Assembly: GCA_036556145.1 (NCBI GenBank)
Contig: DATBKB010000027.1
Location: 1 to 28,852, forward strand
Source: JACDAV01 sp036556145
GTDB taxonomy: Bacteria > Chloroflexota > Limnocylindria > Limnocylindrales > CSP1-4
DNA: 28,852 nucleotides
Reading direction: 5' to 3'
Of this stretch, positions 1 to 7,196 are shown one piece after another (within the stretch, counting starts at the first letter, position 1; every line of letters begins with the position of its first letter). The translations under genes were made by a program, and so were the position numbers. The notes under the pieces are model-generated. The model was given only the letters and a program-made list of their open reading frames with translations, was not told where the DNA came from and did no database searches.

Positions 1-114
1 TCGCACCTGTTGGCAAGCGACGGCCGTTGTCCCGGATCGATCGATCTGCATGGTGATCGCCCGCCGGTCGTCAAACGTCGGGGGCGGCTTCGGCCAGGTC
101 GGCGGCGACAACAC
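1..114 (-). other. possible partial reading frame leaving the left edge
   Basis: A minus-strand frame stays open from a GTG at 114 to the window edge (38 codons) and reads like plausible protein, with a Pro-rich start and a more polar end. No ribosome binding site or TANNNT box precedes the GTG, and the frame stays open further upstream into the oppositely oriented DUF1801 gene, as chance frames often do at this GC content. I recognise no family. Nothing else was found in bases 1-176. Confidence 0.15.
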
Positions 115-179
115 GGCAGGGCGATTCGGGCCGAATCCGCCCGGCTGGCCGACCTGCGAGTAGGCCGAGCGCAGGGTTG

Positions 180-644
180 ATGACAGGTCCTGCCGCGATG
201 TTGGGCGACGATACGCGGGTGGACCCGATGCCCATTGAGGGCCTGCTTGCCGGCTATCCGCCCCCCATCCGCGCCATCGCCGGGCGACTTCGGCGGATCG
301 TGAAGCGAGCGACGCCCGATGCGATCGAGCGGGTCCGTCCGGGCTGGCGGTTGATCGGCTACGACGTGCCCGTCGGGCGCCGCAAGACGTACTTCGCGTT
401 CGTCGCGCCCGAGGCCGAGCACGTCCACCTCGGATTCGAGTACGGCGTGCTCATGGCCGATCCCAAGGGCAGGCTCAAGGGCGAGGGCATCACGAAGCGG
501 GTTCGCTGGCTGACGTTCCGGCGCGGCGACCCCATCGACGAGCCAGCACTCCTCGAGCTCGTCCGCGAGGCTGCCCGCGTGGCGACGAACTCACCGGCCG
601 AACGGCTGGCGATGGTCCTCGATGGAGCGGTCGAGATCGCCTAG
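180..644 (+). CDS. DUF1801-domain protein
   Basis: A small protein of about 154 residues whose core (PPIRAIAGRLRRIVKRATPD through KTYFAFVAPEAEHVHLGFEYG) has the DUF1801 / YdhG-like pattern: a helical N-terminus, a GWRLIGYDV strand, and a YFAF...HVHLGF strand pair followed by a C-terminal helix. DUF1801 proteins are small, soluble and of unknown biochemical role. I chose the ATG at 180. A TTG at 177, directly in front, is equally possible, and a later ATG at 228 (MPIEG) would still leave the domain whole. No clear ribosome binding site is visible. The next gene starts 9 bases after the stop in the same direction. Confident about the family, not about function. Confidence 0.75.
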   Translation: MTGPAAMLGDDTRVDPMPIEGLLAGYPPPIRAIAGRLRRIVKRATPDAIERVRPGWRLIGYDVPVGRRKTYFAFVAPEAEHVHLGFEYGVLMADPKGRLKGEGITKRVRWLTFRRGDPIDEPALLELVREAARVATNSPAERLAMVLDGAVEIA

Positions 645-647
645 CCT
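642..647 (+). promoter_or_regulatory. TAGCCT -10-like box, leaderless start candidate
   Basis: TAGCCT is followed by 6 bases and then the GTG of the RraA-like gene. Its first three bases are also the stop codon of the DUF1801 gene. The spacing matches the TANNNT-N6/7-start pattern seen at several other genes here and would give a transcript starting at the GTG. No Shine-Dalgarno sequence is present. It could be coincidence, because TAG is fixed by the stop codon. Confidence 0.3.
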
Positions 648-653
648 TCGGCT

Positions 654-1352
654 GTGACCGATCGACTTGCGGCTGCACCGGTCTCCGACGCCATCGTCCG
701 GCTCGGCATCCCGGTGCGCGCGGCACCGCCAGCCGTCCGCCGGTTCGAGCCCGGTCCGCCGGTCATCGGGCCGGCGATCCCGTGCCGCCACTCGGGCAGC
801 GTCGACGTCTTCCTCGAGGCGCTCGAGCGCGCCGAGAAAGGCGGCACCGCGAACGGCGGCGTCCTCGTCATCGACAACGGCGGACGGCTCGACGAGGCCT
901 GCCTCGGCGACCTGGCCGGGCTCGAGGTCGCCTCGGCCAGGCTGGCCGGGATCGTCATCTGGGGCTGCCACCGCGACAGCGTCGAGCTGCGCCGGATCGG
1001 CCTCCCGCTCTGGAGCCTGGGAACCACGCCGGTCGGTCCGCGGCGGGCCAGGGCCGCCCCGCCGAATCGCCTCGAGAGCGCCCGCGTCGGTGACGTCATG
1101 GTGACTCGCGACGACGTCGTCGTTGCCGACGACGACGGTGTGCTGTTCGTCGAGGCCGCTCGCCTCGAGGAGGTCCTCGCCACCGCGACGACGATCGCCC
1201 GCGTCGAGGGAGCCCAGGCCGATGCGATGCGCGCGGGCCGCTCGCTCAGGGAGCAGCTCCGCTTCGCCGACTACGTCGAGCGCCGCCGGAAGGACCCGAC
1301 GTACGACCTGCGCCGCCACCTCGCAAGGGTCGGCGGCGCGATCGAGACCTGA
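654..1352 (+). CDS. RraA / HMG-aldolase-like family protein
   Basis: A protein of 232 residues of the RraA-like fold (formerly labelled dimethylmenaquinone methyltransferase). Family members are class II 4-hydroxy-4-methyl-2-oxoglutarate/oxaloacetate aldolases or RNase E regulators. Visible features are GGVLVIDNGG (68-77), the CLGDLAGLEVASARLAGIVIWG stretch (83-104) that includes the GDL turn, and RDSVE (107-111), matching the conserved Arg-Asp that binds substrate and metal. The C-terminal part (DVMVTRDDVVVADDDGVLF) is the usual closing strand set, followed by a helical tail. The CHRD context replaces the more common VRD, and the N-terminus is short. The start is a GTG. The gene converges with the lipoprotein gene, with 3 bases between the stops. 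The actual substrate cannot be told from sequence. Confidence 0.75.
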   Translation: MTDRLAAAPVSDAIVRLGIPVRAAPPAVRRFEPGPPVIGPAIPCRHSGSVDVFLEALERAEKGGTANGGVLVIDNGGRLDEACLGDLAGLEVASARLAGIVIWGCHRDSVELRRIGLPLWSLGTTPVGPRRARAAPPNRLESARVGDVMVTRDDVVVADDDGVLFVEAARLEEVLATATTIARVEGAQADAMRAGRSLREQLRFADYVERRRKDPTYDLRRHLARVGGAIET

Positions 1353-1359
1353 CGGTCAG
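1349..1359. repeat. 11-bp palindrome spanning two convergent stop codons
   Basis: CTGACGGTCAG is a perfect dyad (CTGAC-G-GTCAG) containing the TGA stops of both the RraA-like gene and the facing lipoprotein gene. The symmetry partly follows from two TGA codons facing each other. It is short for a terminator and has no T-tract. Confidence 0.3.
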
Positions 1360-1754
1360 CGAATGCCGGTGTCGTAGTCGAGGGTGAGCTCGGTCGGCGC
1401 GGCGGTCACCCTCACGGGCGTTTCGGCGGGCGCCATCGGGAAGCCGCCCGCGGCAGCGACCGGCCGCAGGATGTAGTCGCCGAGCGGCAGCCGAAGCGTG
1501 ATGTGTCCCGCGGCGTCGCTCTTGACCCGCGTGACCTCCCGACCGTCGGCGGTCAGGACAATGATCTCGGCATCGGCCACCGGGCGCGGCGCGCAGTTCG
1601 GGTCGGGCGGGATCCGCTCGACCGGGCAGGTCGGGCCGGCCAGAAGCGAGAGGTTCACGACGCCGGTCGGGAGCGGGCTCGCGGCGCTCCCGCACGCCGC
1701 CAGGGCGAACGCGAGCATCAGGCCGAGGGCGGGGACCAGACCGAGGCGTTTCAT
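1356..1754 (-). CDS. small predicted lipoprotein with a Cna/CarboxypepD-like domain
   Basis: A protein of 132 residues. The N-terminus has a positive start (MKR), a hydrophobic stretch and a lipobox LAAC with Cys21, so it is probably exported and lipid-anchored. The rest (VADAEIIVLTADGREVTRVKSDAAGHITLRLPLGDYILRP) has the pattern of carboxypeptidase-regulatory-like or Cna B-type beta-sandwich domains: a variable strand, DGRE turn, SDAAGH loop and final PxGxYxL strand. It begins 20 bases after the stop of the methyltransferase gene and is the last gene of the large minus-strand cluster. The open frame extends further upstream, but that stretch is a shadow of the methyltransferase, and the signal sequence fixes the start at the ATG. 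Its role is unknown. Confidence 0.75.
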   Translation of the reverse strand: MKRLGLVPALGLMLAFALAACGSAASPLPTGVVNLSLLAGPTCPVERIPPDPNCAPRPVADAEIIVLTADGREVTRVKSDAAGHITLRLPLGDYILRPVAAAGGFPMAPAETPVRVTAAPTELTLDYDTGIR

Positions 1755-1774
1755 GGCCGCGAGACGACAGGCGC

Positions 1775-2611
1775 TCAGCGGCGGTTCCACGTCACGACCC
1801 CGACCGCGGCCGGGCCTTGCCCCCGGAGCCCGAAGCCGCCGTCCCGCTCGACGGCGAGCTCCCGGAGCGCGGCCCGGTAGTGCCGCTCCTTCTCGCCGCC
1901 GTCGGCGATCCAGAGCTGCCGGCGCACGAAGCCTCCGAGCTCGTCGAGCGAGTCGAAGGTCCGCGGCTCCCGCTCGGTCATCGCGACGTCCGGGGAGCGG
2001 CCGCGCTCGCGGAGCAGCGCGACGAACTCCGGCAGCGCCGGCAGGGCGATCCGCTCCTCGCCGTGGACGCGCGGCCAGAACGGGTCCGCGACCGACGCCG
2101 GCTGGCGCTCCATGAGGACGGCGACGCAAAGCCGGCGGGCCGACGCCTCCATCGCGTCGAGGAATTCGCCGATCGCCTCGATGTCGTAGCCGACGTGGGC
2201 GATGAGGGCGACGTCGGCCAGCGGCATCGGTCCGAGCTCCTCGGAGAGCGCCGCGTCGGGCGGCCAGCGGCCCTCGATTGCCCGGATGTTCGCGATCCCG
2301 TGCTCGGCCATTCCCTCCCGGAGCGCCGCGAGCATGCCAGCCGACGGATCGAGCGCGATGACCTCGCGAACCGCGAGCGCGAGTGGCAGCGCGTACCGCC
2401 CCGCCCCCGCGCCGATGTCAAGCCACGTGTCGCCGGGCCTGGCCAGCGCGAGCAGGAGGCCGAGCACGGGCTCGTCGGTCCGGCGCGGGTCGGCCCGGAA
2501 GAGCGACGTCACCGGGCCGTAGAAGTCGCGGCCGTCGGGCACCTCGCGGATGCGCTCGACCTGCTCCCGGTTGGCGCGGACCCGCTGGGCCCACGTGGTC
2601 GCCTCAGTCAC
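1775..2611 (-). CDS. class I SAM-dependent methyltransferase
   Basis: A protein of 278 residues with a Rossmann-type methyltransferase core: motif I LDIGAGAGRYALPLA (64-78), then VIALDPSAGML with the acidic residue that binds the SAM ribose, and an ADVALIAHVGYD motif. The N-terminus (WAQRVRANREQVERIREVPDGRDFYGPV) resembles other small-molecule methyltransferases of this type. The substrate cannot be named. I chose the GTG at 2611, which overlaps the end of the MobA gene by 8 bases (GTGACTGA), so the two are very probably translated together. Sitting directly after cofactor genes makes a role linked to the molybdenum enzyme, its cofactor or its substrate possible, but that is inference from position. 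Confidence 0.85.
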   Translation of the reverse strand: MTEATTWAQRVRANREQVERIREVPDGRDFYGPVTSLFRADPRRTDEPVLGLLLALARPGDTWLDIGAGAGRYALPLALAVREVIALDPSAGMLAALREGMAEHGIANIRAIEGRWPPDAALSEELGPMPLADVALIAHVGYDIEAIGEFLDAMEASARRLCVAVLMERQPASVADPFWPRVHGEERIALPALPEFVALLRERGRSPDVAMTEREPRTFDSLDELGGFVRRQLWIADGGEKERHYRAALRELAVERDGGFGLRGQGPAAVGVVTWNRR

Positions 2612-3197
2612 GCGAGGGCGGAAGTGCGGTGAGATCGGCGGGCGTGTCCACATCGGGGTTCGAGCCCTCGACGTCGACCCACGCGACGAGATGCGGCAAC
2701 GCTTCCAGCAGCGGGCCGAGGCCGCGGTCGCCCTCGGTCGCCTCGGCCAGGCCGAAGCCGGCGCGGCGCAGCAGGACCGGGTTCGGGCCGCCCCCGCCGG
2801 CGTAGCGCGGGGCGACGATCGGGCGATCGGTCGCGGCGGCGACGTCGACGAGCCGGCGGATGACGGACGGGTCGGCCCTTGGCTGGTCGCCCGGCAGGAT
2901 GACGGCATCGGCCGCGGCATCGATCTCGGCCAGGGTGTCGAGCCCGAGACGAACCGAGCTCGAGAGCCCGCGCGCCGGATCGGGGTTGCGGACGCGGCGT
3001 TCGCGACGCCACGAGATCGCCGGCTCGACGGCCTCGGCCGCGTCGCCGAGGACGACGACGACGGGATCCAGGCCCGCCGCGGCGGCGATGTCGAGGACGT
3101 GCTCGAGCAGCGGCCGGCCGTCGAGATTCGCGAGCGCCTTGGGGCTGCCGAAGCGCGAGGATCGGCCGGCGGCGAGGACCACCCCGCCGACCGTCAC
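2604..3197 (-). CDS. MobA/MocA-like molybdopterin nucleotidyltransferase
   Basis: A protein of 197 residues of the MobA-like NTP transferase family. In CO dehydrogenase-type clusters this family usually transfers CMP from CTP to molybdopterin, making the cytosine dinucleotide cofactor used by CoxL/XdhB-type enzymes. Seen are the nucleotide loop LAAGRSSRFGSPKAL (8-22), GDQP at the metal-binding position and NPDVDTPADL near the C-terminus, all typical. The GTG start shares the GTGA overlap with the XdhC stop codon. CTP rather than GTP specificity is inferred from the neighbouring xanthine-dehydrogenase-family genes. Confidence 0.87.
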   Translation of the reverse strand: MTVGGVVLAAGRSSRFGSPKALANLDGRPLLEHVLDIAAAAGLDPVVVVLGDAAEAVEPAISWRRERRVRNPDPARGLSSSVRLGLDTLAEIDAAADAVILPGDQPRADPSVIRRLVDVAAATDRPIVAPRYAGGGGPNPVLLRRAGFGLAEATEGDRGLGPLLEALPHLVAWVDVEGSNPDVDTPADLTALPPSRD

Positions 3198-4309
3198 GTC
3201 GCGACTGCCTCGCGCTCGCGGGCGAGGTCGCGCATCGGGCGGCCCGAGCCGCCGTAGCGGGCGGCAACGACCTCCGACATGATCGCGAGTGCGGTCTCCG
3301 CCGGCGCCCGGCCGGCGAGGTCGAGCCCGATCGGTCCGCGCAGCCGGTCGAGTGCCTCGTCCGATACGCCGGCCGAGCGGAGTCGAGCTCGCCGGTCGGC
3401 CTGGGTCTTCCGCGAGCCGACGGCGCCGACGTACCGGCACCCCCGCCGCAGCGCCTCGACGATCGCCGGCTCGTCGAACTTCACGTCGTGCGTCAGCACC
3501 GCGACGGCGTCGTGCGGCCCGAGGCCGATCTCGTCCGCGACCTCGTCGGGCCAGCCGACGACGAGCCGATCGACATCGGGGAAGCGCTCCGGTGTCGCGA
3601 ACGCGGCCCGGCCGTCGATGACGACCGTCTCGTAACCGAGTGCCGCGGCGAGCTGCACGAGCGCCCGCGCGACCTCGACCGCGCCGACGACGACGAGCCG
3701 CGGCCGGACCGGGAAGACCTCGACGAACAGCGATCGGCCGCCGATCTCGAGGGTCCGCGCCGCGCCGCGGTTGAGGAGGTCCCGCGCGCCCTCGACGAGG
3801 GCCGCATCGAGCTCCGCGGCGCCGAGGCTGCCGTCGAGCGTGCCGTCGTCCCGCACGACCACCGGTCGATCCGGCGGCGACCCCTCGCCCGGCTCGTGCG
3901 GGCCGAACTCGGCCGGTGGCGAGTCGGCCGGAAGCGGCGTGACGACGGCCGCGCCGGCGCCGGTGGCGGCGGCCCGTGCGGCCGCGACCACGGCCTCCGG
4001 CAGGTGTGGCTGCACCAGGACGTCGATCGTGCCGCCGCAGGCGAGGCCGACGTCCCACGCCTGCTCGTCGCTGATGCCGTAGCGGATGACGCGCTGGCGT
4101 CCCGTCCGGCGTGCGCGCTCGATCTCCTCGGCCGCGGCGCCCTCGACGCAGCCGCCGCTCACCGACCCCGCGATCCGGCCGTCATCGGCGAGCAGCAGCA
4201 CGGCGCCCTCCGGTCGCGGCGCCGAGCCGAAGGTCCGGACGACGACCGCCCGTCCGGCGTGGACGCCGTCCCGCCCCCAGGCCTCGACGGTCTCGAGCAG
4301 CTCCTTCAT
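3194..4309 (-). CDS. XdhC/CoxF-family maturation protein
   Basis: A protein of 371 residues with both parts of the XdhC family: an N-terminal XdhC/CoxI domain with GSVSGGCVEG (48-57, Cys54) and GLACGGTIDVLVQP (88-101, Cys91), and a C-terminal Rossmann domain ending in THDVKFDEPA and YVGAVGSRKTQADRR (293-307). XdhC proteins bind the molybdenum cofactor, help its sulfuration and deliver it to the hydroxylase. The dinucleotide-binding loop is odd: the usual GAGHVA is GAVEVA (209-214), so the second glycine and the histidine are lost. The start is an ATG with a GGGGAGG-type ribosome binding site a few bases upstream. It is followed by the MobA gene with a 4-base overlap, and lies 19 bases after the VWA gene. 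Confidence 0.9.
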   Translation of the reverse strand: MKELLETVEAWGRDGVHAGRAVVVRTFGSAPRPEGAVLLLADDGRIAGSVSGGCVEGAAAEEIERARRTGRQRVIRYGISDEQAWDVGLACGGTIDVLVQPHLPEAVVAAARAAATGAGAAVVTPLPADSPPAEFGPHEPGEGSPPDRPVVVRDDGTLDGSLGAAELDAALVEGARDLLNRGAARTLEIGGRSLFVEVFPVRPRLVVVGAVEVARALVQLAAALGYETVVIDGRAAFATPERFPDVDRLVVGWPDEVADEIGLGPHDAVAVLTHDVKFDEPAIVEALRRGCRYVGAVGSRKTQADRRARLRSAGVSDEALDRLRGPIGLDLAGRAPAETALAIMSEVVAARYGGSGRPMRDLAREREAVAT

Positions 4310-4328
4310 CGCTCCCCTCCCCCGACGA

Positions 4329-5717
4329 TCAGTCGAACCCGCGTTGCGAGGTCAGCGGCCTGGCCCGGCTCGGGTCGCCCGGCGCCATGATCGCCAGCGG
4401 CGCGTCCGGTGTCAGCGCCCGGACCGACGGCGATGACGCCACCGATGCGGCCGCCTCCCCACTGCGCCGCGTGTCGCTCGCGCGCACGCCGGCGAGGATC
4501 TCGCCGAGCCGCTCGAGGCTCGCGACGGTGCCCGCCGCGAGGAAGTCGTCGATGTACGGGTACGCGGCGCGCATGCCGGCCGCCAACGGCTGGTAGCCGG
4601 GTGTGCCGGCGAGCGGGTTGAGCCAGACGAGGCGATGGCAGTTGCGCCGCAGCCGCGCGGTCTCGGTCGCGACGAGCGACGGATCGCCGCGATCCCAGCC
4701 GTCCGAGACGACGATGACGACGCCGCTCGATCGCAGCGTCCGGCGGGCCCAGCGCAGGTTGAACTCGCGGAACGACTCGCCGATGCGCGTGCCACCGGCC
4801 CAGTCGACGACGGCGTTCGCGACCTTCGACAGCGCGCGGTCACGGTCGCGATCGCGGAGCAGCCGCGTCACCCGCGTCAGCCGCGTGCCGAACACGAACG
4901 ACTCCGTCCGCACCGCGGACGATGCGCCGAGCGCCTGAATGAACCGCAGGAGCAGCCGCGAGTGCCGCTCCATCGAGCCGGAGATGTCGCACAGGACGAC
5001 GAGCGGTCGCGGCCGGCGGACGTGCCGCCGCCAGACCCAGTCGACGAGCTGGCCGCCGGTCGCGAGGTTCCGCCGGAACATCGCCCGCGGCGCGAGCGAC
5101 CGCCCGTGATGGTGGAGCTCGTAGCGTCGCGTGCGCCGCTTCTCGAGGTTCGGCGTCAGCATGTCGACCAGCCGTTCGGCGTCGCGCAGCTCGGCCGAGG
5201 TCATCCGGTCGAACTCGCGGTGGCGGAGCACCTCCGACGCGCTGAACGCATCGGGCGCCACGGTGATCCCGTCGACGTCCTCGAGGTCGGCTGTCTCCTC
5301 GTCCGTCGGGATCGGCGTGCCCCGGATGTCGTCCCGCGATGCCTTCCGATCGGTCAGCCCGCCGTCGGGCGGCCCGGCCTCGTCGGCCGGGACGCCTTCG
5401 CGCCGCTCCGACATCCCGGGACCTTCGGGGTCGAGGAACGGCGAGCGGCCGCGCCTGCGCCAGAACCGGTCGAAGACGCGGTCGTAGACCTCGCGGTCGT
5501 CGCGGCGCCGCACGAAGACCGCGGAGCCCGCGGCACGGAGCTGCTCGCGGTCGCCGAGCTCGACGAGCGTCATCGCGCGGGCGAAGTCGATCGCCGCGCC
5601 GAGATCGATCGACAGCCCGGCGCGCCGCAGCGCGCGTCCGAACCGGACCGACTCACCGAGCAGCCGCCGGCCGTCGACCTCCTCGCCGTTCGGTGAGCGG
5701 ACGATCGCCGGGTCCAT
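4329..5717 (-). CDS. VWA-domain protein, CoxE-like
   Basis: A protein of 462 residues. The N-terminal half is the charged, helical CoxE-type region, followed by a von Willebrand A domain from about 236. The metal-ion-dependent adhesion site is intact: DISGS (244-248), Thr310 in WAGGTRIGES and Asp339 in VVSDGWDRGD. CoxE acts with the MoxR-type ATPase CoxD in maturing the Mo-containing large subunit; in CO dehydrogenase they help assemble the [CuSMoO2] centre. I chose the ATG at 5717, which leaves 5 bases after the ATPase stop codon; the open frame upstream is a shadow of the ATPase. The C-terminal 60 residues after the VWA fold are low-complexity and variable. Confidence 0.88.
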   Translation of the reverse strand: MDPAIVRSPNGEEVDGRRLLGESVRFGRALRRAGLSIDLGAAIDFARAMTLVELGDREQLRAAGSAVFVRRRDDREVYDRVFDRFWRRRGRSPFLDPEGPGMSERREGVPADEAGPPDGGLTDRKASRDDIRGTPIPTDEETADLEDVDGITVAPDAFSASEVLRHREFDRMTSAELRDAERLVDMLTPNLEKRRTRRYELHHHGRSLAPRAMFRRNLATGGQLVDWVWRRHVRRPRPLVVLCDISGSMERHSRLLLRFIQALGASSAVRTESFVFGTRLTRVTRLLRDRDRDRALSKVANAVVDWAGGTRIGESFREFNLRWARRTLRSSGVVIVVSDGWDRGDPSLVATETARLRRNCHRLVWLNPLAGTPGYQPLAAGMRAAYPYIDDFLAAGTVASLERLGEILAGVRASDTRRSGEAAASVASSPSVRALTPDAPLAIMAPGDPSRARPLTSQRGFD

Positions 5718-5722
5718 CGCGA

Positions 5723-6643
5723 TCAGCCCCTGGCCGAGGCCTCGGCGAGGTACTGGCGCGCCGTCTCGCCGCGGATGTGCCGGATGTCCTCCTCGTACTT
5801 GAGGACGACGCCGAGCGTCTCGTCGACGAGCTCCGGCGCAAGCTCGCGGGCACCCATCGAGAGCAGCGCGGCGGCCCAGTCGAGCGTCTCGGCAATGCCC
5901 GGCACCTTCGTCAGGTCGGCCTCGCGGAGGCGATGGACGAAGCCCACGACGTCGCGGGCAAGCCGCTCCGGCGCGGCCGGGACTCGGGCGAGGACGATCT
6001 CGTATTCCTTCTGCGGCGTCGGGTAGTCGATCCAGTGGTAGAGGCAGCGGCGCTTGAGCGCGTCGTGGACCTCGCGCGTCCGGTTGCTCGTGAGGATCAC
6101 CCGTGGCGGCCGCTCGGCGGTGATCGTGCCGATCTCCGGCACGGTCACCTGGAAGTCCGACAGGATCTCGAGGAGGTACGCCTCGAACTCCTCGTCGGCG
6201 CGGTCGATCTCGTCGATCAGCAGGACCGGCGGTTTCGCATCCTTGTCCGCTTCGAGCGCCTGGAGGAGAGGCCGCCGGATGAGGAACTCCGGACCGAAGA
6301 TGTCGTGCGGGTTCGCCTTCGCGGCTTCGCCGCGCGCCTCGAGCAGCCGGATCTCGAGCATCTGGCGCGGGTAATTCCACTCGTAGACGGCGTTGTTGAC
6401 GTCGAGGCCCTCGTAGCACTGCAGGCGGATGAGCCGCGTGTCGAGCGCGGCGGCGAGGACCTTCGCCAGCTCGGTCTTGCCCACGCCCGCCTCGCCCTCG
6501 AGGAGCAGCGGCCGTTCGAGCTCGAGCGCGAGGAACACGGCGGTCGCCAGGGACCGGTCCGTGATGTAGCCGCGCGACCGGAAGTCGTCCTGGATCGCCT
6601 CGATCGTGCGCGTGCCCTTCGGGCGCCCCTCGCTCTCGCTCAT
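5723..6643 (-). CDS. MoxR-family AAA+ ATPase, CoxD-like
   Basis: A protein of 306 residues. Walker A is GEAGVGKT (50-57), Walker B is LLIDEIDRAD (141-150), sensor 1 is Asn187 in LTSNRTR, and an arginine-finger candidate lies in LKRRCLYHW (196-204). Together with CYEGLDVNNAVYEWNYPRQ these are typical of the MoxR branch that pairs with VWA proteins. It probably uses ATP to remodel the CoxL-like subunit while its metal centre is built. The start is an ATG 21 bases after the OsmC-like stop. A TAGCAT box 10 bases upstream of the ATG might be an internal promoter, but this is weak. The downstream partner VWA gene follows by 5 bases. Confidence 0.92.
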   Translation of the reverse strand: MSESEGRPKGTRTIEAIQDDFRSRGYITDRSLATAVFLALELERPLLLEGEAGVGKTELAKVLAAALDTRLIRLQCYEGLDVNNAVYEWNYPRQMLEIRLLEARGEAAKANPHDIFGPEFLIRRPLLQALEADKDAKPPVLLIDEIDRADEEFEAYLLEILSDFQVTVPEIGTITAERPPRVILTSNRTREVHDALKRRCLYHWIDYPTPQKEYEIVLARVPAAPERLARDVVGFVHRLREADLTKVPGIAETLDWAAALLSMGARELAPELVDETLGVVLKYEEDIRHIRGETARQYLAEASARG

Positions 6644-6664
6644 CGTGGCGCCGATGCTACACGC

Positions 6665-7186
6665 TCACGCAGCGCCGACTTCGATCCGGACCTCGACGGG
6701 GACGGCCCGCTTCGCGGCGTCGCAGACGGGGCAGTGGGCGACGCCCCAGTCGACCAGGTCCCGGAGCCGGTCGGCCTGGACTCCGGCGGCCGCGACCCGG
6801 ACCGCGACCCGCATGTTCAACGGCCCCGCGGGCACCGCCTCGTCGAGGCCGAGGATCCCGTAGTCGTCCGACTCGGAGTCAACCGTGACCTCGAGATGGT
6901 CGAGATCGATGCCCTCCTCCGCCGCCCGCATCGCGATGAGTGTCGCGATGCACGACGCGTCGGCGGCGCGGAAGAGCCAGCCCGGCGACGGCGCCGACCC
7001 TCCGCCGCCGACACCGGTGGTCATGTCGGTCACAACGGACGCGCCGTCCGGCCCGGTGGCCCTGACGCGCAGCCCCTCCTCGATGACCGCGGTCGCGGCC
7101 GAGTCGCGGTAGCGCGCCTCGTGGCGATGCTCGCGCAGGTACTCGCGGGCGGCGGCGATCTTCGCGGCGATGTCGGCTCGGCTCAT
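6665..7186 (-). CDS. OsmC/Ohr-family protein
   Basis: A protein of 173 residues with the OsmC-like fold: SDASCIATLIAMRAAEEGIDLDHLEVTVD-type central helix (Cys79) and a C-terminal pair in HCPVCDAAKR (Cys152, Cys155). OsmC proteins are thiol peroxidases, but many members in other operons have no proven peroxidase role. Here the second cysteine is part of CPVC, as in the OsmC branch that has an unusual CxxC near the C-terminus. The start has a good ribosome binding site (AAAGGAG, 4 bases from the ATG) and lies 10 bases after the preceding stop. Position inside the Mo-hydroxylase cluster suggests sulfur or redox protection during cofactor assembly; this is inference. Confidence 0.85.
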   Translation of the reverse strand: MSRADIAAKIAAAREYLREHRHEARYRDSAATAVIEEGLRVRATGPDGASVVTDMTTGVGGGGSAPSPGWLFRAADASCIATLIAMRAAEEGIDLDHLEVTVDSESDDYGILGLDEAVPAGPLNMRVAVRVAAAGVQADRLRDLVDWGVAHCPVCDAAKRAVPVEVRIEVGAA

Positions 7187-7196
7187 CGGTCTCCTT

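Noticed and set aside
1498..2632. Long plus-strand frames opposite the lipoprotein and methyltransferase genes
   Set aside because: Arg/Ala/Pro/Ser-rich translations with no family pattern; they are antisense shadows caused by high GC at third positions.
3488..4390. 300-codon plus-strand frame opposite the XdhC gene
   Set aside because: The minus strand has clear XdhC and MobA motifs with coupled overlaps; the plus frame has only Asp/Arg-rich low-complexity sequence.
6644..6660. Internal promoter TAGCAT before the MoxR gene
   Set aside because: Spacing to the ATG is 10 bases, no -35 is visible, and the gene sits in a tight operon; kept only as a remark.
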